Shown: positions 11,855 through 23,569 of the stretch, piece after piece | How the letters are laid out: the number at the start of each line of letters is the position of its first letter | Numbering within the stretch: position 1 is the first letter of the stretch | Assembly (NCBI GenBank): GCA_014529385.2 | Contig: CM043953.1 | Location: forward strand, 98,522,842 to 98,582,841 | Length of the DNA stretch: 60,000 nt | Direction of reading: 5' to 3' | From: Adiantum capillus-veneris | Taxonomy: Eukaryota > Streptophyta > Polypodiopsida > Polypodiales > Pteridaceae | Notes under the pieces: model-generated | What the model saw: the letters and a program-made list of their open reading frames with translations, nothing else | Told to the model about the DNA's origin: nothing | Database searches by the model: none | Made by a program: the position numbers and the translations under genes

Positions 11855-13052
11855 TTAAAACAAGATAAAGATAGAAACATTAAAGGAATGATGGTAATCT
11901 AATATGGGGAGAATGATAGGGTTCGGGGAATTGAGGATTTCTCCTAGTACCGCCGCAACGAATAGGTGTACGATCTTCTGTTGGTAGAAGACTTTCCTAT
12001 CTACATAGATATTCACATGCATCTGCTGCAAGAATCTGAACGGGAATGCCGTTGGCTCATTTTCCATCATGCACAGAGGATGAAATACTTACTTATACTC
12101 TTACCGTGCCAGTGTTGATGAGTCGGCACATCCACAAGAGGTCGTCGCCTTTCATGGGCTCTACCTTTCCTTCATTGCTCAGCATGTACGGGGTGATGGC
12201 GACGTGTCTGACCACTCCCAGCCTCTTGGCTAACAGCAATTGCAGGTAATTTCCGTAGTCGGCATGTTGCATGAATTCTACTCCATTCAGTTGCAACTCG
12301 TCCCCAGCCCACTGGGTTTCTCCCGTGGTAGAGAGCTTATTCAGGATAAGTTGTACAGGGAGAGGAGGAAGATCCTCCACTCTCTTTCCAAAACAGCGAG
12401 AGCAGTAGCCGAACCACTCTTCTCTAGGACATGGGAATCTTCTTACCACTTCTTCTTCCGGATTGTCAAAGTGGATTGGTAGCACTCGCATGCGTCGTGC
12501 AAATCGGTAGGCGACCTTTCGCCGCTTAGCTTCGGATGACTTACTCTTTGGCAAACTGGGTACAACCCGGCTTTCTGACCTTGAAGCACTTGCTTGGCCA
12601 GATGCTTCTCCCTTCGGGGTCATGTGTTTCCAGACTGGCTTATCTTCTCCTTGCCTTTGGCTCGAGCAGCCCCTTTAGGCCACTTTGGAGTTATAACTTT
12701 GACTGTAGTTTCTTTAGGGAAAAGAGGTCTCATCGTTTGCTTCCCTTCCTTGATGTGAATGAATTCTTTGCGATGAATGTCGATGTAGATGACTTCAGCC
12801 CTTTCGCTGCCTTCGTTGCTGGCACTCATTGACAGTGTGCCTTGGTTGACAACAGTGATGGCACTTCACCGACCTCCCACCTAATGCTCTCAATTTATAG
12901 TTAGAACGAGTGACACGAGATGGAGAATTTACCTCTTGAATGTTGACGACACTGCAGCCTGGCAGTAGCACCTCAATGAAGGCGGCTAGTGCCTCCTTCG
13001 TCTCTTCTTCTTCCATCCTCCAGTTAAAAAATTCCTTCAGCCATTCGTCCAT
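11855..13052 (-). pseudogene. Unrecognised 5' ORF with zinc knuckle, upstream of gag
   Basis: Three overlapping open stretches, 13052-12795, 12829-12620 and 12623-12093, read as one protein with two frameshifts, near 12800 and 12620. The first starts about 75 bp inside the primer site. It carries CHHCCQPRHTVNEC, an exact CX2CX4HX4C zinc knuckle, about 64 residues in. The middle is Lys-rich; the last part is 176 residues with basic and acidic patches and a second cysteine group (YCSRC). A further open stretch in another frame (12070-11855) may be its continuation or unrelated. I do not recognise the protein. A nucleic-acid-binding role is inferred only from the knuckle. Its position before gag is unusual for LTR elements. 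Confidence 0.55.
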
Positions 13053-13107
13053 GATTGATAGTGGGCATCACTTTCAGCATTGTAAACTGAAGGGTCTTAG
13101 AAATTCC

Positions 13108-13127
13108 TCCTCAGTGGGGGCACCAAA
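13108..13127 (-). other. Primer binding site of the pol-less element
   Basis: Reading away from the 5' LTR on the minus strand, the interior begins TTTGGTGCCCCCACTG. The position directly inside the LTR is right for a tRNA primer site. I cannot assign the tRNA by eye; it is not the TGGTATCAGAGC initiator-Met type used by the other LTR elements here. Confidence 0.6.
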
Positions 13128-14676
13128 TGACGGGAGCAAAGCGAACCTCGAACCTCGACGGCCTCTAAAACACCGGGGACCGAATGGCGCGCCTCGAGCC
13201 TGTCATGGTAAAGCAAACAGGGGCACCACCTAGCTTCAACGGCTAGGACGCAAACAACACACCACCATAACAAAGTTTTCATCCAAGAGAGATGGATGCT
13301 TGGGAGTAATGATGAAGAGGAAAGGGAATGAGATCAAGTGAGAGAGAGAGAGAAAGAGAGAGAGAGAGTGAGGGAGGGGGTATAGCGGCTTAGTACTTAG
13401 GCACCACAAAAGGATGGCGAATCCGCACACCCTTCACACATACACAAGCTCACTCCAAACACAAGACTAGGTGGCGATTCCGCACACCTCACATGGGCAA
13501 AACATTGCAAGAAAACATACTCACAAAACCTCAAGCTTTATTTAGAGAATAAGGCAATGAAATGGGGAGCATAGGGTAGGGGAATGAGAAGGGAGAGAGT
13601 GGTAGAGCACATGGCGGATAGGTGGGAGTTGATGGCGAAGACTCGCACGAGGGTTATGGCCATCATCCTTCATTTAGTTGCCCTTCATCTTCCATAGCCA
13701 AGGGTGTAGAGGTCATGCTCAAGACAAGCATGGTGATTGCGGTGATGGTGATGGTGTGGGTGTGTGTGTGTGTGTGCACTAGGCACACACAGTGCATAGT
13801 GTGTTCTTTGGTGATGTTGTGTGTGTGTAGTGTGATGGTGAACCCTCTTTATATAGGGTAGGAGGGGGATAAATTCTAGAATTTAGAAATGAAGAAATCA
13901 TTATCTACACAGGCCATGTGACTGTGGGCCCTACTTGTCTGGCTGTGTGTATATGTGCCAGAACAGCAGTCTCATGAGAGAGAGACTAAGAGAGAGAGAT
14001 GGGTTAATGGAAAAAAGAGAGGTGACATGGAGAATAAAGTAACTACAAGAGGGGAGAGAGGGGAGTGTGTTCAAAGGTGAATCTGTGTGCAGATGTGTGT
14101 GAACACAAGAAAATCAGGTAACCACTGGGTGGGGATGGGTCTGTGGGCACCTTTTTCAGTGAAACTGAGTGTGTGTGAGTGTGGGGGAGGCCATCTGGCT
14201 ACAAGACAAGAGAGATTTCGAATTTTAGAGAGAGAGAGAGAGAGGGGGGTATTTGGATCATGGGAGAGTGTAGGAGAGAGAAAAGGGGGGGTGGGGTATA
14301 CTGTTTTGGAAGATAGGAGAGGTGGCATGTGAGTTAGGGTGCATTATTGGTAAGGACAGGGGGTGGGGTAGCTTCAAGGGAGAGATAAAGGAGAAAGGAC
14401 AAGGGGAAGAGAGAGGGGGTTGACCTTTTGAGTGGAGGAGAGGAAAAGGGACACCCGGCGGGGCAACAGTGAAGAAAAAGGAGTCAAGGTGGGGATGGGC
14501 TACCCCGCAGGCATGAGGTGGCCTATTTTACCTTTCTTATATATTTACATAATCATACTTTTTTTTTTCTTACTTTTTCAATGCCTTTTATCACTCCCTC
14601 CATAAGAGGGGGTTTTCATGGGGTGGGGATGAGAGAAGAGGGGTATGGGAGCTTGGCTTGTGAAAAGCCCCCATCA
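13128..14676 (-). repeat. 5' LTR of the pol-less element
   Basis: 1549 bp, TG...CA, matching 7757-9227. It includes an extra segment at about 14066-14128 that the other copy lacks. Confidence 0.9.
13847..13856 (-). promoter_or_regulatory. TATA box in the 5' LTR
   Basis: CCCTATATAAAGAGG on the minus strand is a strong TATA-like element about 720 bp before the inner edge of the 5' LTR. That is a sensible place for the U3/R boundary. The same site is intact in the 3' LTR (8468-8476). Confidence 0.55.
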
Positions 14677-14908
14677 CTATGTCCTTGTGTTGAAACTATT
14701 TTTAGTGTTGTTTCAAGTGCAATTTACTAAATTTCTCTGGCTTTTGATAGACAACTCCAAATTGAGTGAGGTATAGACAGGAAGAAAGCTTATGGTGGGC
14801 TGAATTTTTTCAGGTTTCCTAATTTCAAACTTATAGGGAAAAAAGGGATAAGTTGTACTAAGAAAAAGTGGGCATGGCAAGGACTATCTTGAGAGTTTTG
14901 AGTGAGCC

Positions 14909-17748
14909 GTGACCATGACAAATCATCCACCACCAGGGTTTTCTACTCCACTCAAAGACATGAAAAATGCAAGAAACATTGCAATGCCTTCAACAATGGG
15001 ATTGGGAGAATACCTAGAGGAGAGACATCCTTTGATCATCAAAAGATGCATCAAAACCAACAAAGCCATGAGAGTTCTATCAAATTATGCTCATGAGGGC
15101 TTATATAGATTCACAAACGGGGATCAATATATCTTCTACAAGTGTGTAGAACCCTATGTTGGAGAGTTTCCATTCCATAAGAATCTCTATGCATTCACGT
15201 ATACAGATGTCCATGGAGTGCAAGTTTTGATGGTAGAGAAGTATGGAAGAGAGTACAAACTTGTTGATCCAATTGACCTAGAGAGATATACGTACAAGGG
15301 TACTCCAATCTCTATTTACTTTCAGCCAAAACAATGCCAGAGCACATATAAAAAAGGATTCCACCGGGATTTTCTCCAAGGTGAGAGGAGAGAACTAGAG
15401 ACGTCTTTCCAAAAGACTACAAATTTGTTAGATTGGTGACTAAACCACAATGGTTAAGACATATCAAGTGGCCCAATGTGTCAAAACACAAGTGGCCCAA
15501 TGTGTCAAAACAAAGTACAATGGGTCAAGGGATCCATATTCTCATGTCTCACTCTTCAAACAAGTTTTGAGAGCTTAACTGATTGTGGATTTCCATACTC
15601 AGTACAAGGGATTTGGGTTGACATTGGAAGGTTGACATTGGAAGGAACAACCTTGACTTTGTTCCAACCACTAAATAGAGATGATTTTCCCAACATAGCA
15701 CAACTCTTGCAAGAATTCAAAGAGTTTTCCTCAAAAAGGGGAATCAAGCACAAAACAGTGTCCCAGATCTACACTTTCAAACAGAGAAAGGACAAAAAAG
15801 TGAAGTAAGCTCCGATTCGCTTCAAACAATACATAGACAGATGTTCAATGAGAGAGCTACCACAAGATGAGAGTTCTCAGTTCTCTTCATAGAGGGCTTG
15901 AGGAATGAAACTCTAAAAAAGGACCGGCATTTGAAAGGATGCACGGCGTTCAAGCAAGTCACTAGAGAAGCTCTATATCTAGTTGACAATTGTAAAGCCT
16001 ACGGAGAGGGGACGGAAGATACATATAACGTGACTAGCAGTGCCTCATCTCCGAAGAGAAAATGCGCAACAGAGCAAGATGTTCAAATTCCTATTGAACC
16101 AAGCCACATTGATCAAGTGGTTGAAGAGGTGATTAGAAGGATAAACAAAGTCTACATACAAAACCTGAATGTACGACAACCTCAATTGAGAATATGTATT
16201 ACTTGTGGAGGGGATCACCCCACTCCATAGTGTAGCACTCAACCAAAGCCGCAACAAATGCTAGGGCAACAACCACCTGTTCTGGATGATGGTAGAGTAG
16301 TATTCAACTACACTCAGCCAACGCATGTGTCACAACCCATGAATAACTAGTACTCCATGGATGCGGATATGCTCATGTTCATAGCCAATCAGGAGTATGA
16401 TTTGAAGAACATTCTTACCAGACAAGAACGACCATTAACTGGATCACCAGCTATGAAAAAAAAAGGTCCATGCTATGAATGTGGAGGTGACCATTGGGCA
16501 CAAAGTTGTCCAAACAAGGGTCAACAAATAGAAATCCTTGTATTTTGTGACGGTTGTGGGAGAGACCATCTACTCCAACATTGTGCTAAGAATCCAAACT
16601 ACAACGGGAAAGCAACACTGAATATTGTAGGTGTGATGCCTTCTTAAAGCAGATCTGAGGTAGAGCCCATGATTCCTTTAATGGTAATGACTCAAGCTCA
16701 AGCTTAAGAAGCTGCCAAAAATGTAGTCGTTGAGGAGGAACCCACATTGCTACCTCAAACAAAAATCGAGAACATATCGGGGAGAACATGAATAAAATCA
16801 TGGAAATCCAAAAGCGACAAAATGAAAGCAAAGAGGCTGCAGGAGAAAGCTACTTTGGAAACTGAACTAAATCAAACAAAAGAAAAACTAAAACATGAGC
16901 AAGAAATCAACAAAGACGCAAAGGGAGCGGAAAAGATTGACTCAGGTGGTTCAGTCTTGGAGGACAAAGTCTTTGAACCTTTAGATGAAAGTTTGAAGGC
17001 CTATGAAGCTAGGCTAAAATCCAATCAACCACAAGATCATAGATGGCTAATGTATCCTCATCCAGGGTATAAAAAAGAGAGGTTGCAAATGTGTAAGGAA
17101 CTCATCCAAGCGTCCCAAGCTCTTATGGAACCACATGTTCCAGATGCTCCAAAAACGGAGGTGCTAATCCACAAAAGAATCGAGGAAATGGAGAACCAAG
17201 GTGTTGTAAACAGAGATCAAGAAGAGATGAAAATTGAGGCACCTTTAGATACAAGGGAAGTAGCCAATACCACTGATGGGGTGGGTTCACAAGTAGTGAT
17301 GTCTATTCCAGAGGTAGAAGAACCTTGGCCACAATCGTTATGTGAATCAATCAAAAACCAATAAGATAGTAGTGCTACTTTACAGTTAGCACCTATCCTT
17401 GAGATAAACTTGGATCACAAATTTTTCCCAAGGGATATACAATATCTATATGGGGATGTCGGGTCTATCGCATCTGAAGAGAGTAAACCACGCTCTCTAC
17501 AGACTTTGCCATATTTCATAGGAGTACTCAAAACAAAATCGATGTAAGAGCGGCACCTTCTCAGTGGAAAGCCACACTAAAAATGATGGATACGAAGAGC
17601 TTGCACAAATTGATGTCTTCTCCTATACAATGCACACTTTCTCTCTCAGAGTTGCTAAAAATTAGACCGCATCTATGGGGCCAACTAAGCAAACATTTTG
17701 CGACAAAGATGGCTATGACACAACTCCCTTATTTACAATAAAGGTGTT
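14909..17748 (+). pseudogene. Decayed gag-type retroelement protein with three zinc knuckles
   Basis: Open stretches 14909-15439 and 15476-15808 share one frame. 15898-16230, 16357-16647 and 16822-17364 share another, separated by single stops, so this is one old ORF with a frameshift near 15800-15890. A gag-like stretch (LFIEGLRNETL, from about 15885) precedes knuckles at about 16197-16230 (CITCGGDH, with a stop before the last Cys), 16474-16512 (CYECGGDHWAQSC) and 16546-16584 (CDGCGRDHLLQHC). All three use CX2CX3HX4C, one residue shorter than the usual spacing. Then come a Glu/Lys-rich coiled-coil-like stretch and, after 17560, a segment (LSLSELLKIRPHLW) like the linker before gypsy protease. 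The first 176 residues are not recognised. No LTRs of its own are seen. Confidence 0.6.
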
Positions 17749-17930
17749 GGGTCACCGCAGCGGACATCTGTAGCATAGCTATCTGGCACTAACATAATGT
17801 CAATACTTAGGGAAGTGACTCAAATGGGGCACGGAGACTCTTTGAGGTTGTCAATCTCAAGAAGTGAACCTTAACAAAAGCAAACACACCAAATCAACAA
17901 GCAAACCACCACTCAATGATCATGGAAATC

Positions 17931-18158
17931 TGTTACCATATACATGTGGTAGTGATGTGTGTGAACACAATAGGACCGCCGGGGCATTTTTCCCCTCTTT
18001 AGGATGTTTTTTCCCCCGAGCATTGTATATATGCCCATCACTCTAGGGCTATCTATCCTTACATTGCACACTAAGAAACACACTCTCTATTGTGTGCCTT
18101 GAGCTTCCTTCGTCTTCTCCGAGCTGTGTGCGTTTCTCTGCAACCCTAATTCCAACCA
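17931..18158 (+). repeat. 5' LTR of the copia element
   Basis: 228 bp starting TGTTACCATA and ending AACCA; matches 22797-23023. It contains a TATA-like TGTATATATG near 18017-18026. Confidence 0.93.
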
Positions 18159-18159
18159 T

Positions 18160-18171
18160 TGGTATCAGAGC
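18160..18171 (+). other. Primer binding site (initiator-Met tRNA type)
   Basis: TGGTATCAGAGC, one base inside the 5' LTR, is the standard plant copia primer site. Confidence 0.9.
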
Positions 18172-18444
18172 AGGTTGCATCCTCCCGGGCTTAGTCGGTA
18201 GCTGCTCGAATACCAGCCTGCTCACTTTCTTGGATTTCTAATTTGGGCTCATTCCGGCCTCCGTTTCCACTACAGGCAATGCTACACAAACTATTTCATC
18301 ATTTTGTACAGAGTGTTTATCAGTGTCGTTTTTTGTATAACAGGTGCCTTACAGTCTTCTATGGTTTGTACTACATAGCACCTATTGTTCCCGCTCCGTT
18401 TCTCCTATTTTTGAGCATTTTTCACATCAGGTGCAGCATTTACC

Positions 18445-21400
18445 ATGGCTGACAACAACACAGATGTCTTCAAGATGTTTGCTGTTGAGGACAGGTTGGA
18501 TGGGGACAATTACCCTATGTGGGCTTATATGATGCAACACGTTCTTGTGTTAAAGGGTGTCTAGAATATTGTGCAGGGCATTGATGTACGTCCTGGTTCT
18601 GAGGATGTAGGCGATGTTGAGGATGTTGCAGTTCTTGCTGCAAGCATTGCTGCTATCAGAGTTGTTTTGCCTGCGGTAGAACAATCTCGTTGGGATGTAA
18701 AGGATGCGCAGGCTCGTGCATTGATTGTGTTGTCTATGAAGCGCACCATTGTTCCACACATCTGTTCAGCAAAATCTGCGAAACAGGCTTGGGATATTTT
18801 TGCTGGTCTTTATGCAAGTCGCAATTAGGCTAAAATTGCTCTGCTGCGTAAGGAGTTGGAGTCAAATATTATGCATGAGGAAGATGATATGGACACTTTC
18901 CTTGCTAGTGTCAAGGATATCAATGAGAAACTTATTTTTGCAGGTGAAGTCATTTCAGACAGTTCCCTTGTGCAGATTGTTATTGATGCCTTTACCAAAT
19001 TCTTACCAGACTTCTGCTAGTACTTGGAGACTTATGACCCAAGGAAATCGAGAAGTTGTCAAGTTTGATGCATTATGCACATTGCTATTGCAAGAGTTGC
19101 TTTCCAAAAAAAAAGAGACTAGACAGCGTGCAGTTGAACAGGCTTTTATTGCTTCTCAAAGAAAGGGTGGTAATAGCAACGCAACCACTTCTTATGGTTC
19201 TGCTGCGAGTGGTAAAACTTCTGTTCCTAATTCTTCTGCTGGCAGCACTTCGTCTAGCAATTCTGGTGATAAGGACAAAAAGAAGAAGCGTTGCCATTAT
19301 TGCAAAGCTAATGAACACTTGATCAAGCAGTGTCCTAAGTTGAAGGCCAAAGAGGCTAAGAAGAAAGAGGGTGGTTCCAATGCAAATGCTGGTTCCACTA
19401 CAAATGCAGCCATTGTTGAGTCTTCTATAAAAGGAGAATGTAATGCTGATGTTGATGCACAATGGGCTTTTAGGTAGAGTGCACTTACAATCTTGCTATC
19501 CATGATTCATGCTTGTCAATTGCTACAAATTCACATGTGTGGTATTTTGATAGTGGTGCTACAAATCACATTACCTCACATCGTGAATTGTTCACCTTTC
19601 TCTCGTCTGTCCCTCATGGGAATTCATTCACTTGTGCCAACAATGCCTCTTATCCATTTCAGGGAGTTGGGAAGATTGTGCTTACTGCTGCAAATGGTAG
19701 TTCATTCACACTTGTGATGCACTACCTGGGATCAAGAAGAATCTCTTGTCTGTATCCGCACTTGCTAGACTTGGACTTGTAGTCAAATTTGTGGATGACA
19801 GATGTACAGTTCATGATCTCAATTTTGGTAATGAAATCGTTGCATCTAGGCTTTTGTGCCGTGGGCTGTATAAGCTCACTTTGTATGACAAGTGTGGATA
19901 AAATTTTGCAAATGCAGTTGTAGATTCAAGGGCTATTTCAGATGCAAAACTTTGGCATGCACATTTTGGTCATCTGAATTTTGCCAGTTTGCTGCGTTTG
20001 CAAAAATCTGATATGGTTGCTTCTTTGCCGCCTTTTGAAGCACCTGTCAAACATGTTTGTGAAGGCTATATTTTGGGTAAAATGCAGCGTTCTAAGTTTC
20101 CAAAGGATGGTTCAATTAGGGCCACATGCAGGTTGCAACTTGTGCATAGTGATGTTTGTGGGCCTATGCAAACTCCGCCCTTGGGAAATTACCTTTACTT
20201 CGTGACTTTCATTGATGATTACTCCAGGCATGCATGGGTATTTCCGTTTAAAGCAAAGTCCGAAGTTTTTATGTGCTTCAAACAATTTCTGGCTATGGCT
20301 GAGAATGTCTCGAAATGTACTATGGGCACCCTCCATTCCGATCGAGGGGGGGGGGGGGGGGGGGTATATGTCTCATGAATTCAATGCATTTCTGGCTAGT
20401 CATGCCAATGTACAGTGCCTTATACACCTCAGCAAAATGGTGTTTCTGAGAAGAAAAATAGGTCACTTATAGAAATGGCACGATTTATGGTCAAAAGTCA
20501 AGCTTTGCCGCATTCTTTTTGGCTTGAGTCCATCATGTGTGCCACCTATGTACTAAACAGGTGTCCTAGAAAATCGTTGCAGTCTATTACTCCATATGAA
20601 GCATGGCATGATAGTAAGCCTTCTATTGAGCACATGCGTGTTTTTGGCTGTTTGGCATATGCTTTGGTACCACAAACACAGCACAGAAAATTGGATGATA
20701 AGGCTGTCAAATGTATTTTTGTCGGATATAGTGCTAAAAGCAAAGGTTACAGGTTGTATCATCCGCAAACGAAATGTATCCTGGTTTCACGAGATGTAAT
20801 GTTTGTGGAAGATTCTGTTCAGCCCTTGATGTCATGTACTAGAGACAGTAATGTAAGCTCACATGACATTTATGACACTTTGTTGCCTCTTTTCGGTGGT
20901 GGAAATACGAATGTAAGTTCCAATGAGGCAAATGTATAGCCTATGGGGGTTTCTGAAAATATTACAGATCAACCTATTATTGATGCAGATGTACATGATG
21001 TATTTGATGAGGAAAGGGCTGAAAATGAGCAGGCTAGAGGTATGCCAAAATGGTTGGTGCACACTTTGCGCGATAGTAAATTGGATGCACCTTTGTCTAG
21101 TCGTACTCGTTCAGGCTCTCGCCATGCATCTTATGCATCAGATTGTTATGCTTTGGCTGTGTCTAGCTTACATGATGTTGAGGAGCCTCTGTCTTTTGAT
21201 GAAGCATAGAATTTAGAAAATTGGATGGCTGCCATGCAATCAAAATATGATGCACTTGTAGAAAATGACACATGGACTTTATGTGATTTGCCTCCTGGAA
21301 AAAAGGCCATTGATACGAAGTGGGTTTACAAGTTGAAATGCAAGCCGGATGGTGAGATTGATTTCCATAAGGCTCGACTTGTTGCAAAGGGTTATGCACA

Positions 21401-22722
21401 ACAAAAAGGCATAGATTATGTAGAGACTTTTGCTCCCACTTGTTGTATCACTACTGTGCGTTTTCTATGTGCACTGGCAGCTCATTTTGGTTGGGATGTA
21501 CATCAATCAGACATTGTTACTGCTTTCTTGAATGGTGACATATTTGAGGAAGTTTATGTAACGCAGCCTCGCGGTTTTGTCATAAAAGGACAAGAGGACA
21601 AAGTGTGCAGATGTAAGAAGGCTTTGTATGGGTTGAAGCAATCTCCTCGTGCTTGGTATGAGAAGGCTGACACTCATTTGGTCAAACGAGGCTTTCGTAA
21701 CAATCCAACAGAAAGCACATTGTATGTAAAGCATGAGGGTGATGTGCTTCTCATTGTTGTTCTTTATGTTGATGATTTGCTGATCATTGGACCAAATGAG
21801 AAGACATATTGCTGAATTTAAGGCTGATCTGAATACTACTTTCAAGATGAAAGATTTGGGGTTGTTGCATCATTACTTGGATATATAGTTTAAGCAGTGT
21901 GATGGTCATATTGACTTGTGTCGGAAAAGTTACATAGAGACATTGCTATGTAAGTTTGAACTTGAGGATTACAAACCTATTGCCACTCCCATGGAAACAG
22001 GTTTGGAGTTGAGTCTACATGATGCTGGTGATCATGCTTATGTCACTGTTTGTCAAACTGCTGTTGGCTGCCTCATTTATGTATGCAACACGAGGCCAAA
22101 TATCCAGTTTGCAGTCTCACAGGTCAGCAGATTTATGCATAGCCCAGGGTATAAGCATTGGTAGGCTGTCAAGAGGATTTTCTACTACCTTAGTAACACT
22201 TTACATCTTGGCTTGTTTTATCCCAAGGGGGGATCATTGCCGCCAAACTTACATGCTTTTTTAGACTCACATTGGGCTGGTTGTTTTGACACGCGAATGT
22301 CCACAAGTGGTTTTTGTTTCATGCTTGTTAGTTCATGTATATCATGGTTGCGCAAGAAGCAACCTATTGTGGCCACTTCGAGTTGTGAGGCTGAGTACAG
22401 GGCAGTCTTCACAACTACGATTGAGTGTGCATGGCTCAGATGTCTTATGGTTTATTTGGGTATTGGACAGGACACTGCCAACACTATCTACACTGACAGT
22501 CAGAGCGCATTGGCAGTTGCGAGGAACCCAGTTTTTCATGCTCGCACAAAGCACACTGAAGTGCATTACCACTATGTTAGGGAGAGGCTCTTAGTTGGAG
22601 AGATCAGCTTGGCTTGTGTGCCAACACAGGACAACCTTGCAGATCTTTTCACAAAGGCATTGTCTCGTGAGAAGCTTGAAGCTTTCCGCAAAGCTTTGGG
22701 CTTACTCCCCTTTGTGGACTGA
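18445..22722 (+). pseudogene. Copia gag-pol polyprotein, broken by stops and frameshifts
   Basis: The start at 18445 (MADNNTDVFKMF) opens a copia gag. A zinc knuckle CHYCKANEHLIKQC lies near 19291-19332. Protease follows at about 19540-19580 (WYFDSGATNHIT). Integrase spans about 19950-20560, with pre-integrase LWHAHFGHLN, a zinc motif whose second Cys is Tyr (CEGYILGKMQR), catalytic-type HSDVCGP and SDRGG, and TPQQNGVSE. RT spans 21225-21815 with YVDDLL at about 21767-21784. RNase H is at 22230-22720 with DSHWAG, SSCEAEYRA and YTDSQSA. Lesions include in-frame TAGs near 18561, 18826, 21207, 21886 and 22162, and frameshifts near 19000, 19720 and 21800. A 19-G run (20346-20364) sits inside the integrase SDRGG motif. 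Many stops fit TGG or CAG changed to TAG. Not functional. Confidence 0.93.
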
Positions 22723-22796
22723 TCATGTCATTAAAGCATGGCACTTCCCTTTACTCATGTGCCAACTCTCGTTCACCGCATCACTCCAAGGGGATT

Positions 22797-23023
22797 TGTT
22801 ACCATATATATGTGGTAGTGATGTGTGTGAACACACTAGGACCGCCATGGCATTTTTTCCCTCCTTAGGAGGTTTTTTCCCCCGAGCATTGTATATACGC
22901 CCATCACTCTAAGGCTATCTATCCTTACATTGCACACTAAGAAACACACTCTCTATTGTGTGCCTTGAGCTTCCTTCATCTTCTCCAAGCTGTGTGCGTT
23001 TCTTTGCAACCCTAATTCTAACA
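22797..23023 (+). repeat. 3' LTR of the copia element
   Basis: 227 bp, directly preceded by the purine run AAGGGGAT (22788-22795) and followed by the target duplication AAATC. Confidence 0.93.
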
Positions 23024-23322
23024 AAATCTGTTTATATCCTTTCTCACCGCTCTAGGTCATCACCCATTTTGGCACTCAAAAGGACTCAAAATGCAAAGAA
23101 ATTTTAGGAGGAGGTCTATGACACCTAGAAGCACTATCCTACCAAGTCTGGTTGCAATCTGACAAGGTAACAAAATCACAATCCATCATGAAAGAGATTC
23201 TCAAAATTGCAACATAACATATCAGAAAACTTGTCCTATGGTTTAAGGACACTCTTCTATGGTCAAAACATCACAGAATAATGATTTAAGCACTCAAATC
23301 TACAATTGAAGCTCACTAACAT

Positions 23323-23495
23323 TGAGGCGGTCCGGGGCGGGCAACAAGAAGAGCAACCTCTAGACACCCTTCAAGGCTCCCGTGCTGCTCAATTGGGTTG
23401 GGGTTGGAAAAAAACAACAAACACACACACAAACCCACAACCTAACCCTACACAAATTTGGGGCACCACCTAGTTTTGGATCCGAACTAGGACGC

Positions 23496-23569
<74 letters not shown>

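Larger units (their letters stand above)
7757..14676 (-). mobile_element. Pol-less LTR retrotransposon (TR-GAG-like), minus strand
   Basis: Two direct repeats starting TGACGGGAGC and ending CCCATCA (7757-9227 and 13128-14676) bound a 3.9-kb interior. Orientation is minus: a primer-site-like GGTGCCCCCACTG follows the right LTR and a polypurine tract lies against the left LTR, both read on the minus strand. The interior carries a 5' ORF with a zinc knuckle and a gag-like ORF, but no protease, reverse transcriptase, RNase H or integrase in any frame. This fits the class of non-autonomous elements that keep only gag. The LTRs differ by roughly a dozen substitutions and a 60-odd-bp indel, so insertion was recent although the ORFs are broken. 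No target-site duplication is visible (CCTGT left, CTATG right). Confidence 0.85.
17931..23023 (+). mobile_element. Complete but degenerate Ty1/copia retrotransposon
   Basis: The element is 5093 bp, bounded by 228- and 227-bp LTRs (TGTTACC...AACA), with a perfect 5-bp target duplication AAATC (17926-17930 and 23024-23028). An initiator-Met primer site follows the 5' LTR and a short polypurine run precedes the 3' LTR. Domain order gag, protease, integrase, RT, RNase H is that of Ty1/copia. The two LTRs differ at about 13 positions, many of them CG to CA or TG, so it is clearly older than the pol-less element at 7757-14676. Confidence 0.95.
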
